Positions 10,919 to 24,700 of a stretch of DNA of 64,000 nucleotides are shown here, piece after piece; position 1 is the stretch's first letter, and each line of letters begins with the position of its first letter. The translations under genes were made by a program, and so were the position numbers. The notes under the pieces were generated by a model. It searched no databases and had not been told where the DNA came from. It saw only the letters and a program-made list of their open reading frames with translations. Source of the DNA: Sinonovacula constricta (taxonomy: Eukaryota > Mollusca > Bivalvia > Cardiida > Solecurtidae); the NCBI GenBank assembly GCA_007844125.1, contig CM017569.1, positions 9,259,167 through 9,323,166 of the forward strand, given 5' to 3'.

Positions 10919-13905
10919 TTATGTGTTGCTGTTATCATTTAATTGGAAAGCATGATATACAAATTTTGCAATATTTCGTAAGACATTAATATTTTCAGTT
11001 TTAAGGAGTGAGGCAAATTTATGCAAAGTTGGCCAGTGACAAAAATAAAGTTTCAAATATTCTTTTCTTAATTGTCTATATTTCGAAGAAACAAGTAAAA
11101 ATGGCATTCCGTTTCAATGACGTTCATCGAACAGTGTGTACATTTCCTGTCTTCTAATGGTGTATTGTAGTATCTACCTGTTTCAACGACCATGTCAGTG
11201 GATAGTCTGAACTTTGTCAGTGACGTTCTATATTTATTAGCAGTACATTGCTTAAGTATGTTTCTCTTTCAAAATTGCATTTAAATAAACAATAAGATGC
11301 TAGACGTCTTTAATTATGTATATTACTATGCCAGTTCCGTTTGTTATTGTCAATGATTCTTTGTTTTATTGTGACAAATTTTACATTCAGTCTGTTTTGA
11401 CTTTACTATATATGACCTAGGCAAATGTTAGTAAGGATTTGTTTGATTTTATTCACCTAATTTGTATTGTTATACGTGTTTCCATTTTCTGTATCTTGAT
11501 ATATTTGGCGGTATACTCATTTAAGTAATCCATTGCCTGAGTTTATAATTTTCAGCCAGTATTTATTAATAGATAATTGTCTTATTATTTATAAAAGGCA
11601 CCGTCCCAACTCTCCGTAAAGTCCATCGAGGGTTTTTTTTCACGCCTGGTACTTAACGTAAAAACTTGCAATGCACTTATTCAATGTCGTTGCAAGAATA
11701 GTAACCCCAAACTTCCGCTCCGATATTAAAAATTGAACCTACTAAACTATCAAACAGTTTATTGTTTTCGTTCACTGAAAGTTGCAGCTGGTAAAAAACA
11801 ATAAATAGATTGTGTAATGAATGTAAAGAATGTTTTGAAAATAGTTTTTTTGTTTTATTCCAGCTTTTTAGACTGATGGATTCCGAGATGTTTGAATGAG
11901 TCTACAATTTCCAATTCGACACTGTTTAATCTAAATGTGTGTCTTGTGGGTCTACCCTTTTCAAAAATCATCACTGAACTTTTTTGTTAATTAATCTTTA
12001 ATCCACATTTTTGCAATAATCGTCTATATCATTTAATATAGATTGTATGGCATAAGAGTTTTAGTCAAAAATAACTTAATCATCACAGAATAAGAACATA
12101 AATATCTTACTGCCTGGTATAATCCGTGTATGTCTGTATAATTGGGTTTAATATATCGTTGACAAAAAATAAAAACATCATGCTAGAGCTCGGGTCCCCT
12201 TGTTTCACGCCAATTACAGTCTATGAATTACGACTGGTGCGATTTAAAACGAACACATTATTTTATGGTAGTATACATAGCTTTTACGGCGGCTACCAAT
12301 TTGGAACTAACATTTGCTTGCGTTAGTTTATGCCAGAGAAATGCCCTGTTTATTTTATCCAAACATTTTTGTAGTCCAGATAGCAACAATAGCAACAATC
12401 TTTTATTTGTATTCAGTGTCTTTTTAATAATTAAATAAAACAGAAAAATACATGCAATTGTATATTTTTCTTTTGAAAACCAAATTGGTTAGGAATTTTT
12501 TTCATGTCTAACAGACTATTGTTTAAGAATTTCAAAAACATTTTTATATTACATAAACTGCTACTCTTACTGGGACTGGGATTGGGATTGGGATTAGCCG
12601 GCATTTTTGCCGATACTGTGCCGCGACATTTCCATCACTATAGCACATGGGCACTTATGAGGTGCCCATGAACTGAACCCGGTCGGTCCATTATACTGAC
12701 ACAGACCATTAGACCCGAGCGTTAGGAGAGAAGCCGCTACTACCAACTTTAAAGTCTTTGGTTTGACTTGGCCGGGGTTTAAACCCACAACCTCCCGATC
12801 CGCAAACCGACGCTCTACCACCTGAGCCGGTGCTACTTGTATTGTTATTCTGGCAGAATACTGCTGTTTTACTTCTAGTGTTATATTGTTATCTAATTCA
12901 TCATCACACACACTCTCTTCTTTTTGAATATGTCCACTGTCTTTATTTGTTTCGTCCATCTCATACAATTTTCTGAAGTGTTCATACAACGGGTCGGTGT
13001 TTAAGTGCTCGGATATTGTATCTTTAATTGTGTATTGTTGCTTTATTTTTTTCCAGAACTGTTTTGGTTGGGTTTTACTTAATTTTGTAAGTTTTACTGA
13101 TTCTGATACAGAAAATCTGTGATTCTTTACCCGTTTAATGCGATTATATTTATTTCTTAGACTAATAAATTTCTCTCTGTGTTATTTTTTGTTTTCATAT
13201 AATTATTTGTGACCATTTTATAGCACTTTCTTGAATTAAAGCACTGTTTGTCAAACCATGGTTTTTTACTGTAATTTACCTTTTTCTGGCTTTTAGATTT
13301 TTTGGTTCCAAATACTTCTTTTACTACGTTTTTCAATATTTCTATGAGAGATTGTGCCACTTGGTCAACGTTTAAGGAATTGTCCTGTCATTAGTGATCT
13401 ATCTTATATCTCTAATCGTGCATTTTTTTTGTTTAAAATTGTCTATTTTAGTTTCGTCCCATTTTATCCTAACATCAATATCATTATTATTATCATCATC
13501 ATCAGTATCATCTTGTCTTCCATCATTGTGTAATGGAGCATTACACTAATACTCGTATTTACCATTCAGTGCAAACGTCACAGGACAATGGTAGGAGGAT
13601 TGTACGTGGTCAATAATCTTAAAAGCAGTGACCAAATTAAAAATTTCTATCTGTAATAGGAATACATCTATGGTACTCGACCCTTTAATGGAATGGTATG
13701 AATATTCGCCAACACATTGCGTCAGACTGCAGTCGGCCGTTACCAATAATAACATCTGTACTGCTACATAATTCTAACAGACGATACCAATGACCCTCGA
13801 TCTCATGGTCTTGACTTGCACGTGTTGGTGTGTGAATGGCATTTATATAATCTTGATCGTTTAAGTCTAAGTATAGATTATGTTCTAATACTTCATTGAT
13901 ATCTG
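10919..13905 (-). mobile_element. Decayed APE-type LINE (non-LTR retrotransposon), endonuclease to C-terminus
   Basis: Fragments of one LINE polyprotein lie in order on the minus strand. Endonuclease end: RASQDHEIEGHWYRLLELC, then SYHCPVTF (13546-13890). Linker: KPWFDKQCFNSRKCYKMV (13157-13360). Reverse transcriptase: IPNQFGFQKKN (near 12470), FLWHKLTQANVSSKLVAAVK (near 12330), MIFEKGRPTRHTFRLNSVEL (near 11950), LYGELGR (near 11600). C-terminal region: YRQLRKEYLKLYFCHWPTLH (10919-11107). The catalytic region and many codons are destroyed. A SINE interrupts it at 12568-12836. No poly-A tail or target duplication was identified. Confidence 0.8.
12568..12836 (-). mobile_element. tRNA-derived SINE nested in the LINE
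   Basis: On the minus strand it has a tRNA-like head with A box (ggtggtagagcg) and B-box-like ggtttaaaccc. A body follows that contains gtgtcagtataatgg, and it ends in a 3' tail of AATCCC repeats (12570-12595). The LINE reading continues on both sides, so the SINE inserted after the LINE. It shares a central domain with the SINE at 41365-41671. Confidence 0.8.
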
Positions 13906-15121
13906 ATATACGACTTTTATTTTATTTCTAAAAAGGAAACTCATTTAATACCAATTTTAGAAGACAAAAAATCCATAAAATCAAAACTGGATGGATAATT
14001 TTCTTAAAATTTGGCAAACACGTCAACATTAAAGAATACAACTAATCCGTTCTGCTAATTTTTAAATTATTTATATTTTCTGTTACACTTGCTTTACCTT
14101 AATAGTCCGAGTCTAAAGAGATAAACCACGTAAACTTGAGACATTCCCGCTGTTTCAACATAAAAACAATATGCGCGTACTTTAAATATTATAATACATT
14201 TATATTAATTTCAACAAGAACAGGTAAATCATTAAAAAGTTTCCATTCTCATATGTGTTTTCAACGTGTAAATGTTCAGTCCTAGTTACGGTACGTTGTC
14301 CCTTGAATGCTAACAAAGTGTAAAAATACCTTGGCAATTTAATATCAAACGAGTTGCGATACATCTGTAATATTCTTTTACGCGGGCGCCCGCGATCTAG
14401 TGAAAGAGTTGCGGACATGTATCTCCTCTGACTGCTTAGCCTCTCACCGGTGGGTTCGAGTCCCTATCGGGATGTAATGTGGAAAGGGCTTACAGCTGAC
14501 CTGCAATGCGCCAGTGCTTTTGTACGGTGTTTGTCTGGCATTTTCTAAAAGAGCTGAACGTCACTATAATGATAATAATTGGTCTCTTTAATGTATTTCA
14601 AAATAAAACAAAAACAAAACGAACAATATTGTTTATACAGTTGATGACCAATCAATGCAATTTATTGACAATTAACGGTTTTACAACCAACACTTTTATT
14701 ATAACCCCATTGTAACGTAGATCATTTTGACTCTCCAATGAGAATGAACGAAAATTTAAAATTGAGTTATAAACCGTCACTATAGGAACACTAATTGAAG
14801 AAGTAAAGCCTATAATTTGGATTTCCCAATACTTCGTAAGGTCATTATCGCTTATGTGTTCACAATTGGAAAATTTAATTTAAAGTGTTTGTCGGTGAAG
14901 TAATCACATTTGACAGTATTCTGACAAGGAATTGTTAATTATTCTACCGACCCGGTCTTTGACAAAGCAAACGACTGCAGGCGTCAGTAAATAAACATGA
15001 AAATTTAACAGTAAACATGGCAAGTTTCGCTAGTTAAACATATCTAGGTTCAATATTTACAGTCAAAACTACTTATGCATATGTTGCGACTCATTTCTTC
15101 CATTTGTTGAAAATATGTATG
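13906..15121. other. Intergenic, no gene recognised
   Basis: AT-rich unique sequence. A tRNA 3'-half-like segment with gggttcgagtccc (about 14452-14470) may be a SINE scrap. No coding gene is supported. Confidence 0.45.
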
Positions 15122-15872
15122 GCCTGTGAATTATAGCATAACTGCAGACCCGAGCATTATATCATAACTGCAGACTCGAGTATTATATCATAACTGCAGA
15201 CCGGAGTATTATATCATAAGTGCAGACCCGTGTATTATATCATAACTGCAGACCTGTGAATTATATCATAACTGCAGACCCGAGTATAATATCATAACTG
15301 CAGACCCGAGCATTATATCATAACTGCAGTCCTGAGTATTATATCATAACTGCAGACCCGAGCGTTATATCATAACTGCAGACCCGAGTATTATATCATG
15401 ACTGCAGACCTAAGTATTATATCATAACTGCAGACCTGAGTAGTATATCATAACTGCAGACCTTAGTGTTATATCATAACTGCAGAACCGAGTATTATAT
15501 CATAACTGCAAACCCGAGCGTTATACCATAACTGCAAACCCGAGCGTTATACCATAACTGCAGACCCGAGTATTATATCATAACTGCAGACCTGAGTATT
15601 ATATCATAACTGCAGACCCGAGTATTCTATTATAACTGCAGACCCGAGCATTATATCATAACTGCAGACCGGTGTATTCTATCACATCTGCAGAGCCGTG
15701 TATTCTATCATAACTGCAGACCTGAGTATTATATCATAACTGCAGACCTAAGTATTACATTTTATTTGCAGACCTTAGTATTATGTCAAAACTGCAGACC
15801 CGAGTATTTTAGCATAACTGCAGACCCGAGTGTTATATCATAACTGCAGACCTGAGTATTATATCTTAACTG
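15122..15872. repeat. 26-bp minisatellite, about 29 copies
   Basis: Units read cataactgcagacccgag plus tattatat, and almost every one contains the PstI site CTGCAG. Variation concentrates in the acccgag segment (acctgag, accggtg, accttag). Sharp edges, non-coding. Confidence 0.97.
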
Positions 15873-16324
15873 CCAATCATGCCTAGACGTGGACGTTAAG
15901 ATATATACCAAAATAAGATTGCAAAAATAAATACAGCATGAACGAACAGCAATTTGAGTTAAATTAAATATGAAAATAGTTTTTAGAATTAGAAGTCGGT
16001 TTAAATGGATCATTCATCTCGCGGTCGTACTTTCCGTGTCGTAGTTGTGTATATAACCGAGACTACTGTTATGTACATAATTTGTTACGCCATAAATTTA
16101 ATTGTTTATTAAAATAAAACAGTATTGTTCTAGTTTGTTGCTGGCTTGTATTTCTGTTACACCATTCCGTCGTTTAGTAAACGTGCCATTTTATAAATAA
16201 ATCTTAAATAGCGACACCGGTCGTAACACAATCCATATACACTTTTAGTCGTAAATAAAAATGCATTTAAATAATCATGTAAGTGTGTACTGATATATGT
16301 TTATTCTAAAACAGGCCCAGGGTC

Positions 16325-17995
16325 ATCATCTGATAACAGTGCTGTTGTTGTTTTTCCATGCAGACATCTAAGTGCGAATCATAACGAAGTTTTCCAACGA
16401 ATCCAACGAATTAATCTGATAATGTTTAAACCTTGAAAATGTATGTCTAAGATTTGTCCCAGAGCTTAAACGAAAGTAGCATTTTTCTCGCTACCGAGTT
16501 TGAAAGTAAGCGGTTTAATAACGTTGCTATGCATACCCGTACAATGTAGCTTTAAATCCGGACTACTAAAAGACATTAGAGTAGATATTTATAAAGGTCT
16601 CTGGCGCACCATTGATCATTTTGAAAGCAGCATCACGCGAATGTTTTGCAACATAAGAATGATGCGTCATAATTCAGCAAATATTACTAATTAATCTTCT
16701 ACATTGATTAAACCATCCGACATCTCATTTGTTTGAAGAAAGTTGTGAACAAGGAAGAAACATCCTGAAAAAAATAACCCCACCTCCACCCCCACCTCCC
16801 CCTTGCTATTGACATTATTTCTGCGGACAATACAGAAGTCATCAAAAAGAGTAGTTTTAATCTCTTTTTTCCTTAATGTCACAGCAGATTTTTGGAACGA
16901 ATCTTTTTTTTCTGTAGAAAAAGACTGGTGTGACAATCTTGAATCGCCAGACCATATTTTTTAAAAGAAAACTATGAACTCATTTCATTCAGAAGCTGAG
17001 GAATGGTTTTAACAAGTTATTGCGTTGTAACAGAGTCTTGTTCTGAGTTATTTGTTGTCATAATAGCAAAGTGAGTTTTAACACATTAGTAGGTAAACTG
17101 GTCAGACAGGTACCAACTATGATTGTTATGCTTCGTTTCTACATTTTTGCCTACATTTCTGAACAATTCCACCTAAAATGTAACGTTGTAGTAATGTCCG
17201 TAAAGCACAGCCAACCGTTATACGAACCAGAACAATTAGCGGGATTTATTACATAAAACAGTTCACGGTCATGATATCACATTTGTTCTCAGATTATTTT
17301 TTTATCTTTATGATCGATGGGGCGCCCTTCGAGTTGTAAATTTGTGACTTATAAATTGTTGCTGATATGTTTTATTCTGCAAACTTTACATCCATCATTG
17401 TGCCAGTGAGCGTCCCCTTGTCTCGCTGCTATGCCTCTTTCATTCCAATATCGTAATTACAACTCATTAAAACTATTTTGCAACGATAATATATACATTA
17501 AAATGCAACACTCTTTATGTAAAGTCGTAAATATTCCTATTGCTTCGTTTCCAAATATGCTTCACTGGATTTAATTTATAACTGTATATTTCAATCTTTA
17601 CTAATTTGAATTACGTATCATGTTGTGCTGTTTAATACTTTTTATTTTATTAATTGTGCTCATCATTGCCTTTGTCTTTCTTAGCATAATTTCTTTGTCA
17701 GCCAATCACATACTTCTTTTTCGAAAACAATAGTTGCATGTTATACCACGAAAAAGTAGGTAACACTTGTACCGTGCTATTCAGTCAAACGACAACGGAA
17801 ATCCAACACGCACTTAGAATCCAAAATTTAAATCGAAAATTTAATAAAATGTGACAGCTTGCCTTCAGAATTAGCACTGACAAATCCATTTTGATTATGT
17901 TTAGATGACATTTTATAATATATTTTATCAAAGGAATTTCACTCAAAGTGTCAAAATAAATTATTGGTAAAAGTTTTGCAACTACGCTTTACAAC
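16325..17995. repeat. Tandem duplication, copy A
   Basis: Aligns colinearly, with divergence and indels, to copy B (18713-24840). Shared anchors include gcgaatcataacgaag, ctctggcgcaccac/att, catctcatttgtttgaagaa, gacaatacagaagt, cttgccttcagaattag and actcaaagtgtcaaaataaa. Copy A lacks the 45-bp minisatellite found in copy B. No gene was recognised. Confidence 0.85.
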
Positions 17996-18046
<51 letters not shown>

Positions 18047-18385
18047 GTCACCATCATCATCTGTACACTCATCATCATCATCGTCACCATCATCATCTGT
18101 ACACTCATTATCATCATCATCATCATCATCATCATCATTATCGTCACCATCATCACCTGTACACTCATTATCATCAACATCATCTTATGTACACTAATCA
18201 TCATCATCATCATCACCATCATCATCATTATAATCATATGTACACTCATTATCATCATCATCATCGTCTGTACACTCATCACTATCATCTGTACACTCAT
18301 CATCATCATCGTCATCATCATCATCACAATTGTTATCATCATCACCACCACGAACAGCACCATCATCATCTTAATCATCATGTTT
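17996..18385. repeat. (CAT)n microsatellite with interspersed ctgtacactcat units
   Basis: Pure CAT runs at 17998-18045 pass into a compound array in which ctgtacactcat recurs several times. It lies at the right end of duplication copy A. Copy B has a much shorter CAT-rich tract at the equivalent place (about 25025-25065). Confidence 0.95.
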
Positions 18386-18712
18386 TGTGTAAGCTGTTGA
18401 TTGCCCAAGTTTTCTCGGAAACATTTTTGGAGTAACATTTTTGAAAATGAAAAATATTTATACTTAAAATGTGCGTGTATTGATCTTTTAAATCTCAAAC
18501 AGTTCAGAGATTGTGTTCCTCAAGTTTTCGTCGTGACAAATATTTTGTGAATAGGTTTAGTTAAAAATATATTACATTGTTGCCTTATCGTGTCATGCAT
18601 ATAATATCTCCAAGGAAAGATCACCAACTACATTTAATTTGTACTTCGGTACACAGGAGACATGTAGCCGTCATATTGTACTTCATCATTTTGTTTCTAA
18701 CAATTCTGGACA

Positions 18713-21700
18713 ACCATCTGATAACAGGCCTATAACATCCAAGTAGACATCTAACTGCGAATCATAACGAAGTTAGTGCGATGTTTTCCTACTAATTAAT
18801 CTGATTATGTTTAGACCTAGGAATTTTATCTCCAAGCTTTCTCTCAGAGGAGAAAAGAGAAGATGTTTCTTTCCATCGAACTTGGTAGGTAAGCGATCTA
18901 ATAACGTTGCTTAGCATGCCAGTTTAGTGCAGCTTTACGTTAAGTCTAATAAAATGCGTAAGTTTGACTTTATTTATAAGGACCTCTGGCGCACCACGGA
19001 TCACCTGGAAAACTGAAACTGCATACCACAAATGTGTTTGTTCCAGACTTGGGTCCCGTCCCAACTTGAAGGGAAATTGTGTATTACACAGACTTAGTTC
19101 CCGCCCCAACTTGGAGGGAAATTGTGTATTACACAGACTTAGTTCCCGCCCCAACTTGGAGGGAAAGTGTGTATTACACAGACTTAGGTCCCGCCCCAAC
19201 TTGGAGGGAAATTGTGTATTACACAGACTTAGGTCTCGCCCCAACTTGGAGGGAAATTGTGTATTACACAGACTTAGATCCCGCCCCAACTTGGAGGGAA
19301 ATTGTGTATTACACAGACTTAGGTCCCGCCCCAACTTGGAGGGAAAGTGTGTATTACACAGACTTAGGTCCCGCCCCAACTTGGAGGGAAATTGTGTATT
19401 ACACAGACTTAGGTCCCGCCCCAACTTGGAGGGAAATTGTGTATTACACAGACTTAGGTCCCGCCCCAACTTGGAGGGAAATTGTGTATTACACAGACTT
19501 AGGTCCCGCCCCAACTTGGAGGGAAATTGTGTATTACACAGACTTAGGTCCCGCCCCAACTTGGAGGGAAATTGTGTATTACACAGACTTAGGTCTCGCC
19601 CCAACTTGGAGGGAAATTGTGTATTACACAGACTTAGATCCCGCCCCAACTTGGAGGGAAAGTGTGTATTACACAGACTTAGGTCCCGCCCCAACTTGGA
19701 GGGAAATTGTGTATTACACAGACTTAGGTCCCGCCCCAACTTGGAGGGAAATTGTGTATTACACAGACTTAGGTCCCGCCCCAACTTGGAGGGAAATTGT
19801 GTATTACACAGACTTAGGTCCCGCCCCAACTTGGAGGGAAATTGTGTATTACACAGACTTAGGTCCCGCCTCAACTTGGAGGGAAATTGTGTATTACACA
19901 GACTTAGGTCCCGCCCCAACTTGGAGGGAAATTGTGTATTACACAGACTTAGGTCCCGCCCCAACTTGGAGGGAAATTGTGTATTACACAGACTTAGGTC
20001 CCGCCCCAACTTGGAGGGAAATTGTGTATTACACAGACTTAGGTCTCGCCCCAACTTGGAGGGAAATTGTGTATTACACAGACTTAGATCCCGCCCCAAC
20101 TTGGAGGGAAATTGTGTATTACACAGACTTAGGTCCCGCCCCAACTTGGAGGGAAATTGTGTATTACACAGACTTAGGTCCCGCCCCAACTTGGAGGGAA
20201 ATTGTGTATTACACAGACTTAGGTCTCGCCCCAACTTGGAGGGAAATTGTGTATTACACAGACTTAGATCCCGCCCCAACTTGGAGGGAAATTGTGTATT
20301 ACACAGACTTAGGTCTCGCCCCAACTTGAAGGGAAATTGTGTATTGCACAGACTTAGGTCCCGCCCCAACTTGGAGGGAAATTGTGTATTACACAGACTT
20401 AGGTCTCGCCCCAACTTGGAGGGAAATTGTGTATTACACAGACTTAGGTCCCGCCCCAACTTGGAGGGAAATTGTGTATTACACAGACTTAGATCCCGCC
20501 CCAACTTGGAGGGAAATTGTGTATTACACAGACTTAGGTCCCGCCCCAACTTGAAGGGAAATTGTGTATTACACAGACTTAGGTCTCGCCCCAACTTGGA
20601 GGGAAATTGTGTATTACACAGACTTAGGTCCCGCCCCAACTTGGAGGGAAATTGTGTATTACACAGACTTAGGTCCCGCCCCAACTTGGAGGGAAATGTG
20701 TATTACACAGACTTAGGTCCCGCCCCAACTTGGAGGGAAATTGTGTATTACACAGACTTAGGTCCCGCCCCAACTTGGAGGGAAATTGTGTATTACACAG
20801 ACTTAGGTCCCGCCCCAACTTGGAGGGAAATTGTGTATTACACAGACTTAGGTCCCGCCCCAACTTGAAGGGAAATTGTGTATTACACAGACTTAGGTCT
20901 CGCCCCAACTTGGAGGGAAATTGTGTATTACACAGACTTAGGTCCCGCCCCAACTTGAAGGGAAATTGTGTATTACACAGACTTAGGTCCCGCCCCAACT
21001 TGGAGGGAAATTGTGTATTACACAGACTTAGGTCCCGCCCCAACTTGAAGGGAAATTGTGTATTACACAGACTTAGGTCCCGCCCCAACTTGGAGGGAAA
21101 TTGTGTATTACACAGACTTAGGTCCCGCCCCAACTTGGAGGGAAATTGTGTATTACACAGACTTAGATCTCGCCCCAACTTGGAGGGAAATTGTGTATTA
21201 CACAGACTTAGGTCTCGCCCCAACTTGGAGGGAAATTGTGTATTACACAGACTTAGATCCCGCCCCAACTTGGAGGGAAATTGTGTATTACACAGACTTA
21301 GGTCTCGCCCCAACTTGGAGGGAAATTGTGTATTACACAGACTTAGGTCTCGCCCCAACTTGGAGGGAAATTGTGTATTACACAGACTTAGGTCCCGCCC
21401 CAACTTGGAGGGAAATTGTGTATTACACAGACTTAGGTCCCGCCCCAACTTGGAGGGAAATTGTGTATTACACAGACTTAGGTCCCGCCCCAACTTGAAG
21501 GGAAATTGTGTATTACACAGACTTAGGTCCCGCCCCAACTTGGAGGGAAATTGTGTATTACACAGACTTAGGTCTCGCCCCAACTTGAAGGGAAATTGTG
21601 TATTACACAGACTTAGGTCCCGCCCCAACTTGGAGGGAAATTGTGTATTACACAGACTTAGGTCCCGCCCCAACTTGGAGGGAAATTGTGTATTACACAG

Positions 21701-24700
21701 ACTTAGGTCCCGCCCCAACTTGGAGGGAAATTGTGTATTACACAGACTTAGGTCCCGCCCCAACTTGGAGGGAAATTGTGTATTACACAGACTTAGGTCC
21801 CGCCCCAACTTGGAGGGAAATTGTGTATTACACAGACTTAGGTCCCGCCCCAACTTGGAGGGAAATTGTGTATTACACAGACTAAGGTCCCGCCCCAACT
21901 TGGAGGGAAATTGTGTATTACACAGACTTAGGTCTCGCCCCAACTTGGAGGGAAATTGTGTATTACACAGACTTAGGTCCCGCCCCAACTTGGAGGGAAA
22001 TTGTGTATTACACAGACTTAGGTCCCGCCCCAACTTGGAGGGAAATTGTGTATTACACAGACTTAGGTCCCGCCCCAACTTGGAGGGAAATTGTGTATTA
22101 CACAGACTTAGGTCTCGCCCCAACTTGGAGGGAAATTGTGTATTACACAGACTTAGGTCCCGCCTCAACTTGGAGGGAAATTGTGTATTACACAGACTTA
22201 GGTCCCGCCCCAACTTGGAGGGAAATTGTGTATTACACAGACTTAGGTCCCGCCCCAACTTGGAGGGAAATTGTGTATTACACAGACTTAGGTCCCGCCC
22301 CAACTTGAAGGGAAATTGTTTATTACACAGACTTAGGTCCCGCCCCAACTTGGAGGGAAGTTGTGTATTACACAGACTTAGGTCCCGCCCCAACTTGGAG
22401 GGAAATTGTGTATTACACAGACTTAGGTCCCGCCCCAACTTGAAGGGAAATTGTGTATTACACAGACTTAGATCCCGCCCCAACTTGGAGGGAAATTGTG
22501 TATTACACAGACTTAGGTCCCGCCCCAACTTGGAGGGAAATTGTGTATTACACAGACTTAGATCCCGCCCCAACTTGGAGGGAAATTGTGTATTACACAG
22601 ACTTAGGTCCCGCCCCAACTTGGAGGGAAGTTGTGTATTACACAGACTTAGGTCCCGCCCCAACTTGGAGGGAAATTGTGTATTACACAGACTTAGGTCC
22701 CGCCCCAACTTGAAGGGAAATTGTGTATTACACAGACTTAGATCCCGCCCCAACTTGGAGGGAAATTGTGTATTACACAGACTTAGGTCCCGCCCCAACT
22801 TGGAGGGAAATTGTGTATTACACAGACTTAGGTCCCGCCCCAACTTGGAGGGAAATTGTGTATTACACAGACTTAGGTCCCGCCCCAACTTGGAGGGAAA
22901 TTGTGTATTACACAGACTTAGATCCCGCCCCAACTTGGAGGGAAATTGTGTATTACACAGACTTAGGTCCCGCCCCAACTTGGAGGGAAATTGTGTATTA
23001 CACAGACTTAGATCCCGCCCCAACTTGGAGGGAAATTGTGTATTACACAGACTTAGGTCCCGCCCCAACTTGGAGGGAAATTGTGTATTACACAGACTTA
23101 GGTCCCGCCCCAACTTGGAGGGAAAGTGTGTATTACACAGACTTAGTTCCCGCCCCAACTTGGAGGGAAATTGTGTATTACACAGACTTAGTTCCCGCCC
23201 CAACTTGGAGGGAAATTGTGTATTACACAGACTTAGGTCCCGCCCCAACTTGGAGGGAAATTGTGTATTACACAGACTTAGGTCCCGCCCCAACTTGAAG
23301 GGAAGTTGTGTATTTCATTAGTCGCTTACCAGATAAGCATAAACCGTCTCAGACCTGAGTAACTCTACAGCTGTGGAAAAAACAACATAAGTGATGCGCC
23401 ATAATTCAGCATATAACAGATCAAATCATAACTTCTTTCATATTGCCTCAAATGTTATTAAGTGAATGACAAGGATGCTCGTGTTTAAAAGAATGGCACT
23501 CTAAACCTGTGTAACAACTACGAGTGACGCGTTCAAATATTAAAGATTAAATCTGAGCTAATAAACAAGTTCGACTTAGTGTCCTTGGAAAACTAACACT
23601 ATCCGACATCTCATTTGTTTGAAGAAAATGTTGTTCAAGGAAAATCTTGAAGAAAATTAGCCTGAATATTGATTTTTTATTTTCAGCCGACAATACAGAA
23701 GTAATCAAAAAAGATTTATTGTTCATTTCTTTTTAGCTTCATTTTATCCTAGAATTTCGGAAAGTGTTTCATTTTCTTTAAAAAAAATGGCGTGACAAAA
23801 TAAAACCACCAGACTATATTTTAAAAGAAGAATATGAAACCATCCCAGAAGCTGCACGGCTTTACGATATAGATAAGGTGTTAACAGTTAAAAAAATAAA
23901 ACCAGTCAAGGACTTAATAAGTATGTTCATCACATATGCTAGTTCTTAGTAATTTGCTTTTATCAACGTGCACGTGAACGTGGACTGACACAATGTTAGA
24001 TAGTCGGTACTGATCAAACAGGCTACGGCTGGTTGATTTGGTTCTGAATTTTTTTTAAATTTCTAATGAGATTGTTGTTATATTATTGCTCTTGTTTACC
24101 CGTTTAGCATTAACGATAAACAAGATATGTAAGAGCGAGGTTGTTGAATTCAGATTAAGAGTTTCTTGCATTGTTTTCTTGATGTTGGGAATTTTCGACG
24201 GGGTACGCTACACGTTGTGAATTTGTGACTTATCAATCGTTGTTATTTTCATTGTGTAAACGTTACATGTATTATTCCGCTTCAAAGCGTCTCCTTGTCT
24301 CGATGCTATGCCTCTTCCATCCCAATATCATTTTTACACACCAATAAAACTAATTTGCAAGGATAAAAAAAATAAGTGCTCTATACGTAAAATTTCCCAG
24401 TTGCTCCCTTTTCATGTAAGCTTCCATTTATAACTGTATATTACAGACTTATTTAAATAGAATTTTATGTGTGATGTGATGTTAACTTTGTTTTATTGTA
24501 ATCGAGGTCATCCCCTTCATCACCATTGTCTTGCTTAGTATCGTGTTATTTTTTACAACTATCGCCAAATTCTTTATCACCAGAGGAATGTTCTGCCATA
24601 AAAAGATGGTAACATATAACTTACCATGCACTTCAGACGACAACAAAAGTCCAGCGCGCGCTTAGAATCCATACTTCCAAAATGTAATCCAATATGACAG

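Noticed and set aside
14435..14475. tRNA 3'-half-like segment with gggttcgagtccc
   Set aside because: Only a T-arm-like stretch is visible; no full tRNA fold or SINE body could be traced.
17964..18498. Poly-Ser, poly-His and Met-rich open frames
   Set aside because: They are the three readings of the (CAT)n microsatellite.
18924..23321. Open frames of 416-874 codons in the 45-bp array
   Set aside because: They exist on both strands and in more than one frame at once, have no unique sequence of known type, and follow from a stop-free unit divisible by three.
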